A stretch of DNA of 64,000 nt from Granulibacter bethesdensis CGDNIH1 (GCF_000014285.2 NC_008343.2:1824501-1888500); one strand, 5' to 3'; counted from the stretch's first letter, positions 54,401 to 63,832 are shown. Notes: a model not told the origin generated them from the letters alone. Numbers and translations are program-made.

Positions 54401-57400
54401 GATATATCCTTGCCAGATGCAACCCCTGCAAAGTCTTCTGCCTTGAAATCACCTTTTAAATTCAAGAACAGATTATTTGCAGCACTGATCTTTCCCAACC
54501 CCGATTGAGCAGCGGCATTGATTATCAGATCACCATCACCTGCCTGAATACTGCCATTTGCATTGCTAAGGAGCCCGATTGAAAAATTGAGCAAACCTTT
54601 GATCGTAAGAGAGCCAGCAAGAGCAATAATACTACCTCCTGCATTGCTCAATGTACCATCAATCTGCACTGTAGCACCGGTTTTGCCAACCATCATCCCG
54701 GAATTAGACAGATCTTCAGAAAGGGTTGCATTGAGTACACCCCCTGCTCCCATAGAACCATTATTAACAAGTGATCCCGCGCTGATAGTGAGATCGCTCT
54801 GCACCGCAACCAGATTTGCCTCTTTAGAATTATTCAGCTTGCCAGAGACTTGTACAGAACCACCTGAAGAAGAAATAATGGATCCATTATTGTTCAATGA
54901 TGCTGCTTCCAGCATCATTTTTGATGTCCCTTCGCTTTGAATATTTTTGTTATTGACGACCGCCCCCTTTGCCGTCACGCTGACGCTGCCATCTTTCGCC
55001 CCGATCAATCCACCATTCACCACACTGTCGCCGGCTGTGATCAGCAAATTCTGACCGCCGACAAGTGCACCATCTGCACCGATAGAGACAGATTTTTCAG
55101 TGAGCAGCGCAACCGACTGGCTACTCCTTACCTGGCCAAGGCCTTCGTCATAATACGAGCCTGTATTAATAGTGATATTACCGGCATTAGCCTGGATATT
55201 GCCTGCAGAGTTGATGAGGCCTCCCATTGCAGCATTTCCAATGCCGGCCAACCAAATATCACCTGTCGTAGTACCAATTATTCCCTTGTTTTCAACAATT
55301 CCCGCAACATTCATGACCAATCCAGTCTTACCCAGAATGGTTCCTGTATTGGTTACATTGTCAGAATCAGTTATGAATAGCCCTGTACCTGATGATAAGG
55401 CGCCAGAGTTATTAAAAATTCCAGCATGCACCGTGACTGTATCATTGACTGAGCCAATTGTTCCGGGAGCGTTATTTGAAAACAGACCGCCAATATCCAG
55501 ATTAAGAATTCCACTTGCTGTTATAGAACTGTTATTATTTAAACTACCTGAAGCCACAAGATTCAAGCTGCCATTCTGTGCAACAAGACTACCTTGATTA
55601 TCTAGATCCCTGGCTATCAAACTTACCAGTCCAGATTTGGACCCAATCGTAGCACCCGTCATAATAGTCAACAGGCCGGATGTATTCAGATTCAAACCAT
55701 TCGAACCACCAGCCAACGGACCAGCTGTAACAACGGGACCATCAGCATTCATACTCAATGCTGTCCCAGCGCTGATTTGACCAGCAGAATCCGCAGAATA
55801 ACTGCCTGTTATGATAGAAACAGCTCCAGCATTCGCCTGTATACTACCACCATTATTCGTAATGGCTGCCATGGTGGTATTACCTGCAAGCCCCCGCAAG
55901 GTAATGTCGCCTTTGTCTGAGGCCACAATCCCTCCATCATTGTGAAGAGTTCCTCCTGCCCCAAACAATACCCCGCTCTGTCCATAAAACAGACCCGAGT
56001 TGGTAGCATCACCTTTCACCATGGAAGACAATATACCAAGAGCTGCCAAACCGGTTGGCATTTCCTTCACTATGCCAGCTGTATTATTAAATGTCCCGGC
56101 AGATATTGTAAGATTTCCACCTTTGGCGGAAATCAATCCACTCCCAGTATTACTAAGCATATTAGACACGGCCAGCACTTGCTGACCACTTGCAACAATC
56201 TGTCCTTTATTCGCCAAGGCTGTGGCCTGCAAAGTGATATCACCCGCTGCCGCCTGCACCAATCCATCGTTCGTTATATTACCTGCCCAGATGGTAACCG
56301 GCCCCTGCAAAGCCCCCACCATGCCGCTATTGATTATCTCTCCGGCAGAAAGGGCAAAGGTCCCACCACTGACATTACCCTGCACAGAAACCAGGCCAGA
56401 CACCGAGAAATCCAATGTATGCTTGGCACTAACGATACTACTCGCATTATCACTATACGAGGCAGCCGCAATATTGATATCACCGTCAGAGGCTTGTATT
56501 TGTCCCCCGTTGTTGAGTATGGCAGCCGTGACGGAACCTGTCAGGCCCTTCAAAATTATATTGCCGGTCTGGGCAGTTACAGAACCATTGCTGTTATCTA
56601 GAGTACCACCAATAGACAGAGTTACTCCGGACACTCCATAAATCATTCCGGTATTGCTGATATTTCCAGAGATTTTCCCGATAATGAGACCCGTACTCAG
56701 CAGACCAGTACTGTTTCCTGTTGCCGTATTGGAAAGAGAGGCTGCATTAAACTGAAGGTTTCCTCCCAATGCTGCAATCTGACCAGAACCAGCATTTTCA
56801 ATTTTATCAGCCACACTTATATCAGCTGCTTTACCAGCAGCGATCTGACCACTATTGAGCAGAGACTGCGCATTCAACGACACATCATTGGAGACGGCAA
56901 TCATGATACCTTTATTCATGATTGCCCCTGATTTCAGGTCAAACTTTCCTGATTGTGTTCCTATCGTTCCATGATTGATGAGAGACGCTGCTGAAACGAT
57001 CAAGTTGCCGCTGGCAGCCTCAATAGTGCCCTCATTTTTCAATATACCACCGGTCTGCAGTGTCAGAGGTCCCGCTGCAATCTGGCCAGCATTGGTAATA
57101 TCTCCACTGACAAACAGCACCATGTCCTGCGCTGAAAACAACGCCCCATTTCCAACAAATGTACCGGTATTAAGGGTTAGAGTTCCCTGGCGTGCAGCAA
57201 TGACACCCCCTGTCGGAATACCTTCAACTATGCCAACACCATTATTGATAATCTGCGCTGTTGCACTTCCTGAATGCATTCCGCCGATTAAAATATTCCC
57301 GTGCTCTGCAATGACAAGACCATTCGTATTATCAAGCACACCGGCGATCTGGAATATATCGCCCTGTGCACCAGATAATTTTCCACTGTTCCTCAATGCA

Positions 57401-60400
57401 TCTGCGGTCAGTCCTAATAATCCCGTTTCGGCTATGACTGAACCTGTATTGGTAACAGTTTTACCAATAGAAAAAGATACATTGCCAGCACGTGCTCCGA
57501 TCATGCCATTATTATTCAGCGCGCCGCCAGCCGTCAGCTGCAAACCTGTACCACCGGTTATCTCACCCTTTGCTCCAACGGAAAATCCAGCGACCGCATC
57601 CAGCGATACCTGGCCAGATCCACTGAGCAGACCCCCCCCAACATCTGTATAGGAAGAAGCATGAACGCTGACGTTTCCAGACTTCGCCTCAAGCTTGCCG
57701 CCTGTATTATTGAAATCACCTCCACTGTTCAGGGCCACACCAGTCTGACCACCCAACGTTCCCCCTGCATTATTGAAGGTTCCAGACGTATACAGCGTCA
57801 ATAAAGAGTTTGGAGCAATTACTTGTCCCGCGTTGTTCACAGAGCCAGCTGATACAGACAAAGCTTCCTTCTGTGACCTGATCAGACCAGATGATTCATT
57901 GTTCAGTAGGCCGGACAGCATCAATGTTTGGCCATCAGATGATTCAACCTGACCACTATTTACCAAAGACAACGCTGTAAGAGAAATAGTGCCTGCAGCA
58001 GAAGCAATTTGGCCGTTGTTAACGCTTGCCCCGGCAATAATCTTTACCGATCCACTATGAGAACCGATCACACCATTATTACTTAGCGCGCCGCCAGCCG
58101 TCAGCTGCAGACCTGTATCACCGGTTATCTCACCCTTTACTCCAACGGAAAATCCAGCGACCGTATCCAGCGATACCTGGCCAGACCCAGTGATCAGACC
58201 ACTCCCACCATCTGTATAGGAAGAAGCATGAACGCTGACGTCTCCAGACTTCGCCTCAAGCTTGCCGCCTGTATTATTGAAATCACCTCCACTTTTCAGG
58301 GTCACACCAGTCTGACCATTCAGACCGCCGCCTGCATTATTGAAGGTGCCAGCCGTATACAGTGTCAATAAAGAATTCGGAGCAGTCACTTGTCCTGCAT
58401 TGTTCACAGAACCAGCTGATACAGACAAAGCTTCCTTCTGTGACCTGATCAGACCAGATGATTTATTGCTCAGGAGGCCGGACAGCATCAATGTTTGGCC
58501 ATCAGACGATTCAATCTGGCCACTATTTGCCAGAGACAACGCTGTAAGAGAAATAGCGCCTGCATCCGCCTTAATGATACCGTTGCTATTATTCAACAGA
58601 CCAGCCACATTCAAGAGCAGTCTGTCGGATACTGCCACAATCTGTCCATTTGTGTTATCGAACGTATCGCTGCTCATCAGCGAAACACCGGCTTGTCCTC
58701 GCAATATCCCGCCAGCATTACTAGATGAAGAAGAGGATTTTATATTTAAAAAACCATTATTACTAATAATCGATCCATTACTGGCCAATGCATTTGCAGC
58801 AATATGTAAATCAGATCCAGATTCAATATAGCCGCTATTATTCAGAGCACCTTTTACGTCCACAATAGTGGTGCCGGCTGCACTGATCTTACCAGCATTA
58901 CCAAGCGAACTCGCTGCTATGGCCAGCTTATCAGAGGCAGCATCAATCTTGCCTGTGTTCATTATATCACCGGACTTGATGGTCACAGAGCCGGCCTGTG
59001 CACCCAACATACCGGCATTGAGCAACGGACCACCTGCGCTCAATACTAAACCGGAGCCGCCAATAACCTGTCCCTGAATTGACACCGCTTCTGTTGAAAG
59101 CAGCGCCATCCATCCTGACGCAGTCGCTATACCTTTGCCTGCATCAGCATAGGATTGCGTCTCCAACCTGATATCCCCATTCCGTGCCTGAATGAGGCCA
59201 TTTGTATTAACGACTGCCGTTAGGGGAAGATTGTTTGAACCTCCATCCAGTATCACTGCACCAGATGCAGAAGCAAGCTGACCACCTGTATTGTCGAGCA
59301 CTCCGTTAATATGACCTGTCAATCCCGTATCAGCTGCCAGAACTCCACCATTGTTGGATACATCCCCTGTTGACTGGACCTGCAATGAGCCTGAACCAGA
59401 TACAATTGTTCCTGCATTACTGAGACTACCAACCGAGAAAACCAGATCACCGGCATTTGTAATTATTTTTCCACCAGAAACATTACTGGCTTTCTGTGCA
59501 ACCTGAAAATTCGCCTTTTTATATGACTGCACTGTACCGTTGTTATTAAAAGAAGTTGCCTCGATTGAAACAGACTCTTTCGTTGAAGCGATAAGACCTG
59601 CATTATTCAACAACCCATTCTGGTTCAGTTGAACATTACCACCTGATTGGATGCTGGCGGCAGGCGATGCATCAATACCTTGTGTAGAGATTGCAATATT
59701 ACCCGCTGCGGACAAAGATCCTTTTAAAACAAGCTGACCGTTTGCCGTCAGGATCAGATCGCTTGCATTGGCAGCCATTTTGCCGTCAATTCGAACCCCT
59801 GCTCCTGCCTCTGTAACAGTCATCAGAATCCGATTGGCATACATTCCTCCCATCGCCGCTGTATCAATTGCAAATTGCGGCGCAAGAGAACCATCCGAGG
59901 CTGCTGTTGCCGTTCCTGAAGGATAGGCATAGTTGACTTGACCAGCCGTCAGCAAAATAGCCTGCCCGTGGACAGGACCGTTGACCGTTACACGCCTGCT
60001 GACGATATCAAGAACTGGGACCTCTGTAAAATTACCACCTTTACCGACAAAAGCTATTGTCCCTTCTCTTACCGACAGATCTTTCAGAGATCCATCTGCT
60101 CCAAGAGAAGGAGTGCCTGTAGAAAGTGTCACACGGGGTGTATTTATAAAACCGCAGCCTGAGCAGGTAATACCATTAGGATTTGCCAGTACCACAGCAG
60201 CTGAAGCGCCCGCGACTTCGGTAAATCCATTCAGTTGGGAAGCGGCATTCCCTGTGACTTCATTTAAAATAATCTTTGCAGAACGGCCCTGTAAATTCGA
60301 ATTACCGTATACAATCCCTCCCAACTGGGTTGACGTGGCTGTTGTTGCATTATTCAGGATCAAACCTGAAGGTGCCACACCAAACTCAGTGAAATGGTTA

Positions 60401-60681
60401 TGAGACAATCCTGCTGCATTAGGTGTTGCGACATTCAACTGCGCAACACCATTGGCAGTTGTATCCAGTGTCGGCAACGCGCCACCAGCACCGGCATCAA
60501 CCACGATGCGCTGAGCATCCGCCATAACCGGTTCAAGTACAAGCACAATACTAAGACAGAATGCGATAAAACGCCGACCAATCCCGGCTACATGCGAAGA
60601 AAATTCTGTCAAAATTGACAACAGCACAAAAATAGAAAAATTCATTTTATCGCCTGTTTTTCTGATGTGTCGGTTATTCAT
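48496..60681 (-). CDS. CdiA/FhaB-like filamentous haemagglutinin, contact-dependent toxin
   Basis: A giant secreted protein of about 4,061 residues. After a signal region (RRFIAFCLSIVLVLEPVMAD) comes the two-partner-secretion domain with NPNGI near residue 165 followed by the Cys pair of TCSGCGFINTPRV. Some 1,800 residues of FHA repeats follow (units of about 20 residues such as LNNAGLIASTKESVSIEATS). A middle region has NPNYSTFKGFYGSQYLLDRL and QFGVDLTPEQVAALDDDIVW, as in CdiA and FhaB, then a second repeat region, a pre-toxin part ending NLSAADQA, and a tip of about 120 residues ending NNYIKLRY. The tip contains DGTNVIVRP and is probably a nuclease-like toxin (unproven). The ATG at 60681 overlaps the cdiB stop; an ORF start at 60717 is less likely. 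Confidence 0.9.
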   Translation of the reverse strand: MNNRHIRKTGDKMNFSIFVLLSILTEFSSHVAGIGRRFIAFCLSIVLVLEPVMADAQRIVVDAGAGGALPTLDTTANGVAQLNVATPNAAGLSHNHFTEFGVAPSGLILNNATTATSTQLGGIVYGNSNLQGRSAKIILNEVTGNAASQLNGFTEVAGASAAVVLANPNGITCSGCGFINTPRVTLSTGTPSLGADGSLKDLSVREGTIAFVGKGGNFTEVPVLDIVSRRVTVNGPVHGQAILLTAGQVNYAYPSGTATAASDGSLAPQFAIDTAAMGGMYANRILMTVTEAGAGVRIDGKMAANASDLILTANGQLVLKGSLSAAGNIAISTQGIDASPAASIQSGGNVQLNQNGLLNNAGLIASTKESVSIEATSFNNNGTVQSYKKANFQVAQKASNVSGGKIITNAGDLVFSVGSLSNAGTIVSGSGSLQVQSTGDVSNNGGVLAADTGLTGHINGVLDNTGGQLASASGAVILDGGSNNLPLTAVVNTNGLIQARNGDIRLETQSYADAGKGIATASGWMALLSTEAVSIQGQVIGGSGLVLSAGGPLLNAGMLGAQAGSVTIKSGDIMNTGKIDAASDKLAIAASSLGNAGKISAAGTTIVDVKGALNNSGYIESGSDLHIAANALASNGSIISNNGFLNIKSSSSSSNAGGILRGQAGVSLMSSDTFDNTNGQIVAVSDRLLLNVAGLLNNSNGIIKADAGAISLTALSLANSGQIESSDGQTLMLSGLLSNKSSGLIRSQKEALSVSAGSVNNAGQVTAPNSLLTLYTAGTFNNAGGGLNGQTGVTLKSGGDFNNTGGKLEAKSGDVSVHASSYTDGGSGLITGSGQVSLDTVAGFSVGVKGEITGDTGLQLTAGGALSNNGVIGSHSGSVKIIAGASVNNGQIASAAGTISLTALSLVNSGQVESSDGQTLMLSGLLNNESSGLIRSQKEALSVSAGSVNNAGQVIAPNSLLTLYTSGTFNNAGGTLGGQTGVALNSGGDFNNTGGKLEAKSGNVSVHASSYTDVGGGLLSGSGQVSLDAVAGFSVGAKGEITGGTGLQLTAGGALNNNGMIGARAGNVSFSIGKTVTNTGSVIAETGLLGLTADALRNSGKLSGAQGDIFQIAGVLDNTNGLVIAEHGNILIGGMHSGSATAQIINNGVGIVEGIPTGGVIAARQGTLTLNTGTFVGNGALFSAQDMVLFVSGDITNAGQIAAGPLTLQTGGILKNEGTIEAASGNLIVSAASLINHGTIGTQSGKFDLKSGAIMNKGIMIAVSNDVSLNAQSLLNSGQIAAGKAADISVADKIENAGSGQIAALGGNLQFNAASLSNTATGNSTGLLSTGLIIGKISGNISNTGMIYGVSGVTLSIGGTLDNSNGSVTAQTGNIILKGLTGSVTAAILNNGGQIQASDGDINIAAASYSDNASSIVSAKHTLDFSVSGLVSVQGNVSGGTFALSAGEIINSGMVGALQGPVTIWAGNITNDGLVQAAAGDITLQATALANKGQIVASGQQVLAVSNMLSNTGSGLISAKGGNLTISAGTFNNTAGIVKEMPTGLAALGILSSMVKGDATNSGLFYGQSGVLFGAGGTLHNDGGIVASDKGDITLRGLAGNTTMAAITNNGGSIQANAGAVSIITGSYSADSAGQISAGTALSMNADGPVVTAGPLAGGSNGLNLNTSGLLTIMTGATIGSKSGLVSLIARDLDNQGSLVAQNGSLNLVASGSLNNNSSITASGILNLDIGGLFSNNAPGTIGSVNDTVTVHAGIFNNSGALSSGTGLFITDSDNVTNTGTILGKTGLVMNVAGIVENKGIIGTTTGDIWLAGIGNAAMGGLINSAGNIQANAGNITINTGSYYDEGLGQVRSSQSVALLTEKSVSIGADGALVGGQNLLITAGDSVVNGGLIGAKDGSVSVTAKGAVVNNKNIQSEGTSKMMLEAASLNNNGSIISSSGGSVQVSGKLNNSKEANLVAVQSDLTISAGSLVNNGSMGAGGVLNATLSEDLSNSGMMVGKTGATVQIDGTLSNAGGSIIALAGSLTIKGLLNFSIGLLSNANGSIQAGDGDLIINAAAQSGLGKISAANNLFLNLKGDFKAEDFAGVASGKDISLDVDGALSISSGQSIGANAQLSISANSLINAGGLFGTTDMNLLIKGDISNTGLIYGSTGLNIGLDGTLSNNQGALIAENGNLTIGGRNAGSSASALLNHSGLIQAASSNGNVTIDAQSITNDVAGGVTQTSGIIFQKLYAANQTPPAVDLSNFKSSSDISQYWTNVKHVYVPNPIGAGGVWFALYDQSAQSGILVEGTGASYVRNAAAALISAGGNLTINSSNGITNDASHLSAGGDINLTGGSLNNIGYQGSVKYTTTCTGNDSCRSALPLVDPLPSNIPMPGWVIGAGHPVVAADWFNAAGQSVTGSIIAGGNISGDFTGTITNETKIAQAMPSQMLGFGGSIPLPSTAAAPAGSNGAGSFISNGNGGLGSMATLPGGLSSTTGGLPSGTVSYTVPGASNSLTPTQGGGGVSAGNLSMQGAGSVGGTASYLPGINQGAGSWGSNGNAVVIKQGASSSATTPQFQPVSTKNTASSSSATQSSFSSVDGPSTAQIIASVAGGNALFIPNPSPQAQYLIETNPNYSTFKGFYGSQYLLDRLGVNSQTTPPFLGDAYFDTRYIAQQVSDATGRATLSAAYSTQQAQMVALLNNAASQSHSLGLQFGVDLTPEQVAALDDDIVWYVPRTVNGKIVLVPQLYLASASRDKVLTDGAVLAGKDVTLKAAGLYNSGTVSASNNLLISVTGDIINNGGTLKAGNDILLQAGGTILSTSTTQSWQTMGGSIESLNRVASIVSGGNLTMKAGQDIVSAGSVFGAGGSLELSAGRNVALGSLALSTKDDSSFGGVNRQFNLTENLGTTLSAGKNSIILAKNSLSLTGVKLSSGGDVTLIGGQSLSLGASTNTLSSTISGSESGFGNSSGFSGLHDVTLQIGSSINAGGNMTLAAGDGGITLNGSSAKAGGALDAITTGSITLNAVTSSETREASSSHTGLIDGRSQTVGSYDEHVQGSTLSGGSGLSLLAVGSITGTGANLLSDHGPVSLQTKNGDISLLSASERHDSFASYSESGVSFGSSGMDYHHNTVSTRTEAVLSVGSTVSGDTVSIQSGKNLTIVGSGVVGTGNVTLGAVGDISIRSAEQTLSITDNQNEKKAGVFSMGNSMLPVGVGVGLQQNSNTTTIKQVTNVASTVGSLSGDLTVHSGGAVTLQDAHLSSGGDMAIIGKSVTFDVSHDTTTQTQTQKSNFSGLTASLSGVVGNAYTAAAVAASDRPSDARLQALEAGQAGYASYQAYKAVDAATSSGSNGQLLQVDVMVGGSGSKANDRYFSSTAQGSVAVAGGNLSVVSTDGDITARGATMKAGGNAAFVSTGNIIFQSGENSTQYSNDNVSKSAAVGVYAGIGTQSTGYGVEGSASWSQGGTVASSTTPVNTVVAAGNTLVLVSGKDTKLEGADASGNKIVASIGGDLILKSMQATASGNSSQAGGSVNVQIGITGTSGGSASVAASNINNGYASVVSQTGLFAGKGGLNVTVGGNTSLTGAVISSLAPANDNTLNTGTLTVSNLDNHRDNSAVSMTASASSSGTGSGGGVAQTSDSAHSTTLSAITSNVGVTVRNGSVPSNLLRPDQLTANTSLGTVTGGIAVNGGTALQTTNGLQNKFDPQQTRNDLAFNQGLATLFGQVANEAAGAQIRNAGWKEDSAEALALHAVIGAAQGAIAGSGSAGSILAGGLGAAAGTYSSAQLQRYLWQDYLQGGAIRPDSPAGHVVILMASAAIGSGIGALTGAGMGGAGIGAVLGGSAAASSTLYNQEEPLDEEVNRPVGPNGEPLTEEEILDAHNFNFAARELAKIDPENPALKMLIPQNYVPTREDVVRMQQALAEARNIKSLNTTADGLQELIKNAPVGTENLSAADQANFNAENKVAAEALPEIGNQNNQVKTIDELIGGLKPTRNTGGKTTQYDKSGGFDQALADFLSLGLKNVRVIHKGDVSAVYVGQLSDGTNVIVRPYSSDRIEGHVSRPTLEVQYKNNYIKLRY

Positions 60682-62414
60682 CAGAATTTTACTCCAGCCT
60701 GAAACGCGCAGACCCATCCATCATGACCAAGAGGCCCTTCTGCAAGCGCATGCTGTGCCGAAACATCCCAAAATACTGGACCACTCAGACTTCGAAAGCC
60801 GAATGCCGCCCCAGCCACTCCACCACGGACAAGCGACTGGTTAGTCTGTGACAATGCAGCATTTGACTCTGCCCAACCCGCATCAAGCCCTATATAGGCT
60901 TCTATTTTTCCGCTTAGTATATCAACGTTTTTTAAACCTGTACGCGGCAGGTTCCATGTAATGTCGTTACGTACATAAGAACCATGATCACCGATCAGGC
61001 TGACATTGACGAAGCCTCTGACTGTATAAATGCCACCAATCTGTAAAGCTTGTTGAGAATATAGATGCGCATTTGCATAATCTGCATGTATAAAACTGTG
61101 CAGGCGGGCACGTAATGGAAGCGGCTGGTAAATGTCGATATCAATGCTTGGCCTGATATAGACAGCATGTGGATCGGTATCAGTTGGATTTTTAATTTCC
61201 AGAGATGTCCCCAGACCTGGAAGACCTCCCTGCAAACCTATTGTCAGAAAATATTGCCCACCCCACATCCGCTGGCTGTAACTGAGTCTGGCTGAGAGGG
61301 CAGCCAAGTCTTCACTGGCAGTAAATAACTGAACATCATTTATACTGGACTTGACCTGCTTAAGCTCATAGGAAAATTCCAGGGTCGTTTTGCTGATTTG
61401 TCCCCGTGTCAATACACGGCTCAAGCCTGCCTTCCAGGTAAGTGTATCACCAGCCAGCTTGAAAGTGTCACTATGCGCTACCAAAGGATAGGTATAGCTG
61501 GCGTAACGCCAATCAAGAAAAGCTGTCCAGTATCCATAGGGAATGGAAACATCAAACGCTGCGTAACTACTGTTACGCGAATGCTGAAGTGGAAATACGG
61601 AATGATCATACTCCACAGACCAGATATCAAGCATACCGAAAGGATCATCAGCACGTAACAACAGATGACCAGTATTCCGCCCAGTCCACTGCTGTCCATA
61701 ATTATCGACCCACGCGGCACCATGCAGCCAGCCATTATGAGGGGTTTCTATCACCACAATGCTGGTACCGGTTTTTTTACCAGGCTCAATATGCATCCGG
61801 GCATCCCAGCTGGGCAGACGGTTCATCTGCTCCAGACCCTGCTCCAGATCTCTCAAATTAAGGATGTTTCCAGAAAGATCTTGAAACGCTCCCTTTTCGT
61901 GCCACGAAGATTTTTGTCCTTTAAAAATAAAGCTGTTAACTTGGCCTTCCACAGCCACGATCCTGACAGTACCGGATGATAAATCCTGTTGTGGTAAATA
62001 AGCTCTGGACGTTACAAATCCGGAATCAATGTAAGCTTTGTTAAACGCATTGATCAGCTTATCAAGCTCAACCAAAGATAGACATTTTTGTGTAAAAGGG
62101 GCAGCCAGCGCCTGCTGCTGCCATGGCGGAAGATGATCAGCCCCTTTTACTTCAATCCGGCTGACCTGTATGCAATTTCCCCCCGATGGAACGGCAGCCG
62201 ATGGAACACGCAGTTCTACGTCCCCATCCGGCGGCGCGATACGCTGCAACTCCCGTTCACGATCCTGCGCTCTCCCTCTCTGCTGCTGGTCGAGCGTATT
62301 GCTGATAAGCTGAGAAGATCCATTTTGAACAATTTGTGCCTGCGTGTTGGTCGAGTACACTGACAAGAAGCTCATGGCCAGAAATACGGCCAGCCTCTGG
62401 TAACAAGGCGCCAT
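60681..62414 (-). CDS. Two-partner secretion outer-membrane transporter (CdiB/ShlB/FhaC type)
   Basis: A 577-residue protein with a signal peptide (RLAVFLAMSFLSVYSTNTQA), a Gln/Arg-rich alpha1-like segment (LDQQQRGRAQDRERELQRI), two POTRA domains (CIQVSRIEVKGADHLP; SGTVRIVAVEGQVNSF), and a 16-strand barrel. In the barrel the conserved VRGF motif of loop L6 is seen in IYTVRGFVNVSLIGDHGSYV. It moves its TpsA partner, the CdiA protein encoded directly after it with overlapping ATGA, across the outer membrane. I start at the ATG at 62414; a GTG at 62438 would add eight residues. GC content is lower than in core genes, as in the rest of the island. Confidence 0.93.
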   Translation of the reverse strand: MAPCYQRLAVFLAMSFLSVYSTNTQAQIVQNGSSQLISNTLDQQQRGRAQDRERELQRIAPPDGDVELRVPSAAVPSGGNCIQVSRIEVKGADHLPPWQQQALAAPFTQKCLSLVELDKLINAFNKAYIDSGFVTSRAYLPQQDLSSGTVRIVAVEGQVNSFIFKGQKSSWHEKGAFQDLSGNILNLRDLEQGLEQMNRLPSWDARMHIEPGKKTGTSIVVIETPHNGWLHGAAWVDNYGQQWTGRNTGHLLLRADDPFGMLDIWSVEYDHSVFPLQHSRNSSYAAFDVSIPYGYWTAFLDWRYASYTYPLVAHSDTFKLAGDTLTWKAGLSRVLTRGQISKTTLEFSYELKQVKSSINDVQLFTASEDLAALSARLSYSQRMWGGQYFLTIGLQGGLPGLGTSLEIKNPTDTDPHAVYIRPSIDIDIYQPLPLRARLHSFIHADYANAHLYSQQALQIGGIYTVRGFVNVSLIGDHGSYVRNDITWNLPRTGLKNVDILSGKIEAYIGLDAGWAESNAALSQTNQSLVRGGVAGAAFGFRSLSGPVFWDVSAQHALAEGPLGHDGWVCAFQAGVKF

Positions 62415-62466
62415 GATACAGCAACCCTTTTCAAGCACAGTTCAAGAAAAGCAGGAATTTCAAGTC

Positions 62467-63144
62467 TTATGGTTTGGTAACCTGCGCAGAAGATGCTGCG
62501 GCAGTATTGGCAGATGAATCAGCAGAAACAGGCACCGGCGCCTTCCCACTCTCAAAGGCTGCCAATGCTTCCGCCACCCCGTTCATGACAAAATTCAGCG
62601 TCACACCACGTCCATTGCTCATGACAATGTGGATATGCCCCTGCTTGCCATGCTTCAACTGCGACAAAAACGATGGAGACATCATAGATCGTGCAAAACA
62701 ACCCCGGCTATCACAGAACTGATAATCAAGGGCAGTTGTATGTCCTCCATCAACTGACAAAGTCAGGGCAGATTTTAACTGCACACCCAATGGTGCAACC
62801 ACGGTCGCAGTATAAGGCTTTCCTGGCGCTTCTGCCATTAAGGCAAGTGTCATGATGGGAACCAGCTTTTCTCCCTGCTTGAGCAACATCTGCTGAGCAA
62901 TCTCGCAAACAGGATGCTGATTTTTGTTTGCTGTATCCGCCGGGGCCTGACAACGATAGATCCAGTCACCAAAAATCTGGGCCACCACATGGGGTAGGGC
63001 AGAAGAAGGCGATGGCGCAGCAGGCGATGCAGGAGCCACAGAATCAGAGGGAGATTTTATCTGATTAGATTGGGCCAGAAGGGATAATGGCAAAAGCATT
63101 CCCCATAAAGCCAATATCGCAATGAATCTAATTTTCTGTATCAT
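62467..63144 (-). CDS. Invasion-associated locus B (IalB) family exported protein
   Basis: A 225-residue protein with a signal peptide (IQKIRFIAILALWGMLLPLS) and a Pro/Ser-rich linker. The IalB domain follows: FGDWIYRCQ near residue 80, CEIAQQMLLKQGEKLVPIMT, and YQFCDSRGCFARSMMSPSF, with four cysteines placed as in the family. A second Ala/Ser-rich tail ends the protein. IalB of Bartonella affects erythrocyte invasion, but homologues are common in non-pathogenic alphaproteobacteria and the biochemical role is unknown. It lies 52 bases upstream of cdiB on the same strand and may be the first gene of the cdiBA operon. ATG at 63144 is chosen over an upstream TTG. Confidence 0.85.
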   Translation of the reverse strand: MIQKIRFIAILALWGMLLPLSLLAQSNQIKSPSDSVAPASPAAPSPSSALPHVVAQIFGDWIYRCQAPADTANKNQHPVCEIAQQMLLKQGEKLVPIMTLALMAEAPGKPYTATVVAPLGVQLKSALTLSVDGGHTTALDYQFCDSRGCFARSMMSPSFLSQLKHGKQGHIHIVMSNGRGVTLNFVMNGVAEALAAFESGKAPVPVSADSSANTAAASSAQVTKP

Positions 63145-63832
63145 TTCACTTCTCAAACATTTTGTTTTGCGAATTATGATATGATAAGAAAATAATCAAG
63201 TTTTGTATTTTAAATTAAATTTATTTACTTTCTATTACTATTTATATTGCTCATAATCTGTCTAAAAATAACAAGAAAAATCTTATAATTTAGATTCGAC
63301 CGCATTTCGCTCCGCGAGAAACATACAAGCCGCTATGCCATCATTGCCAAAACTGAGCCTATAGCTGCCGCCGTTCGCGGTGATGATCCTCATCACACCA
63401 TGATGACTGGCCTGATCGACATAAGTGTCACTGCATAAAGCATGCCTGCCAAATCGACCGTATCGTCACTTTAGAAGCTGCTCATCACTGCACCGAAGCA
63501 CCTATTAAACCTACAATAGGTCCAGGCCGGGCACATGACCTGTCAGCATGATTTGTGCTAAACGGAGCAGGATCAGACTATCCACCGGACATGAAATACC
63601 CTGACCTTGCCTTACCACCGGCCTGACCATCATGAGCAAGAACAAATCATAGGCAGATGAACAACCGCACCATCCCCCGCCGCCCGAACCGCAGGAAGCC
63701 ATGATACGCATGGCGATGACACAGGAACAGGGCGTTACAGATGTTTCCCGATGCCCTGCATGCTGCTATACCCGGCGCGCGTCGCCCGGTTCGGGGGGCG
63801 TGGTTCGTCACACCGTCGCTGAAAGTCATGCC
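63145..63832. other. Intergenic region between the island and purC
   Basis: The first 150 bases are very AT-rich and probably hold the promoter of the IalB-cdiBA unit. From about 63283 to 63470 the minus strand is open for some 60 codons ending SFGNDGIAACMFLAERNAVE then SKL and a stop. It has only a late ATG and no ribosome-binding site; it looks protein-like but I recognise no family, so it may be a relic. Beyond that I see no gene, only short frames, until the purC start. This is likely the right boundary of the inserted island. Confidence 0.45.

Noticed and set aside
63290-63830. Possible insertion-sequence relic in the gap before purC
   Set aside because: I looked for transposase-like peptides and terminal inverted repeats on both strands and found none that could be supported.
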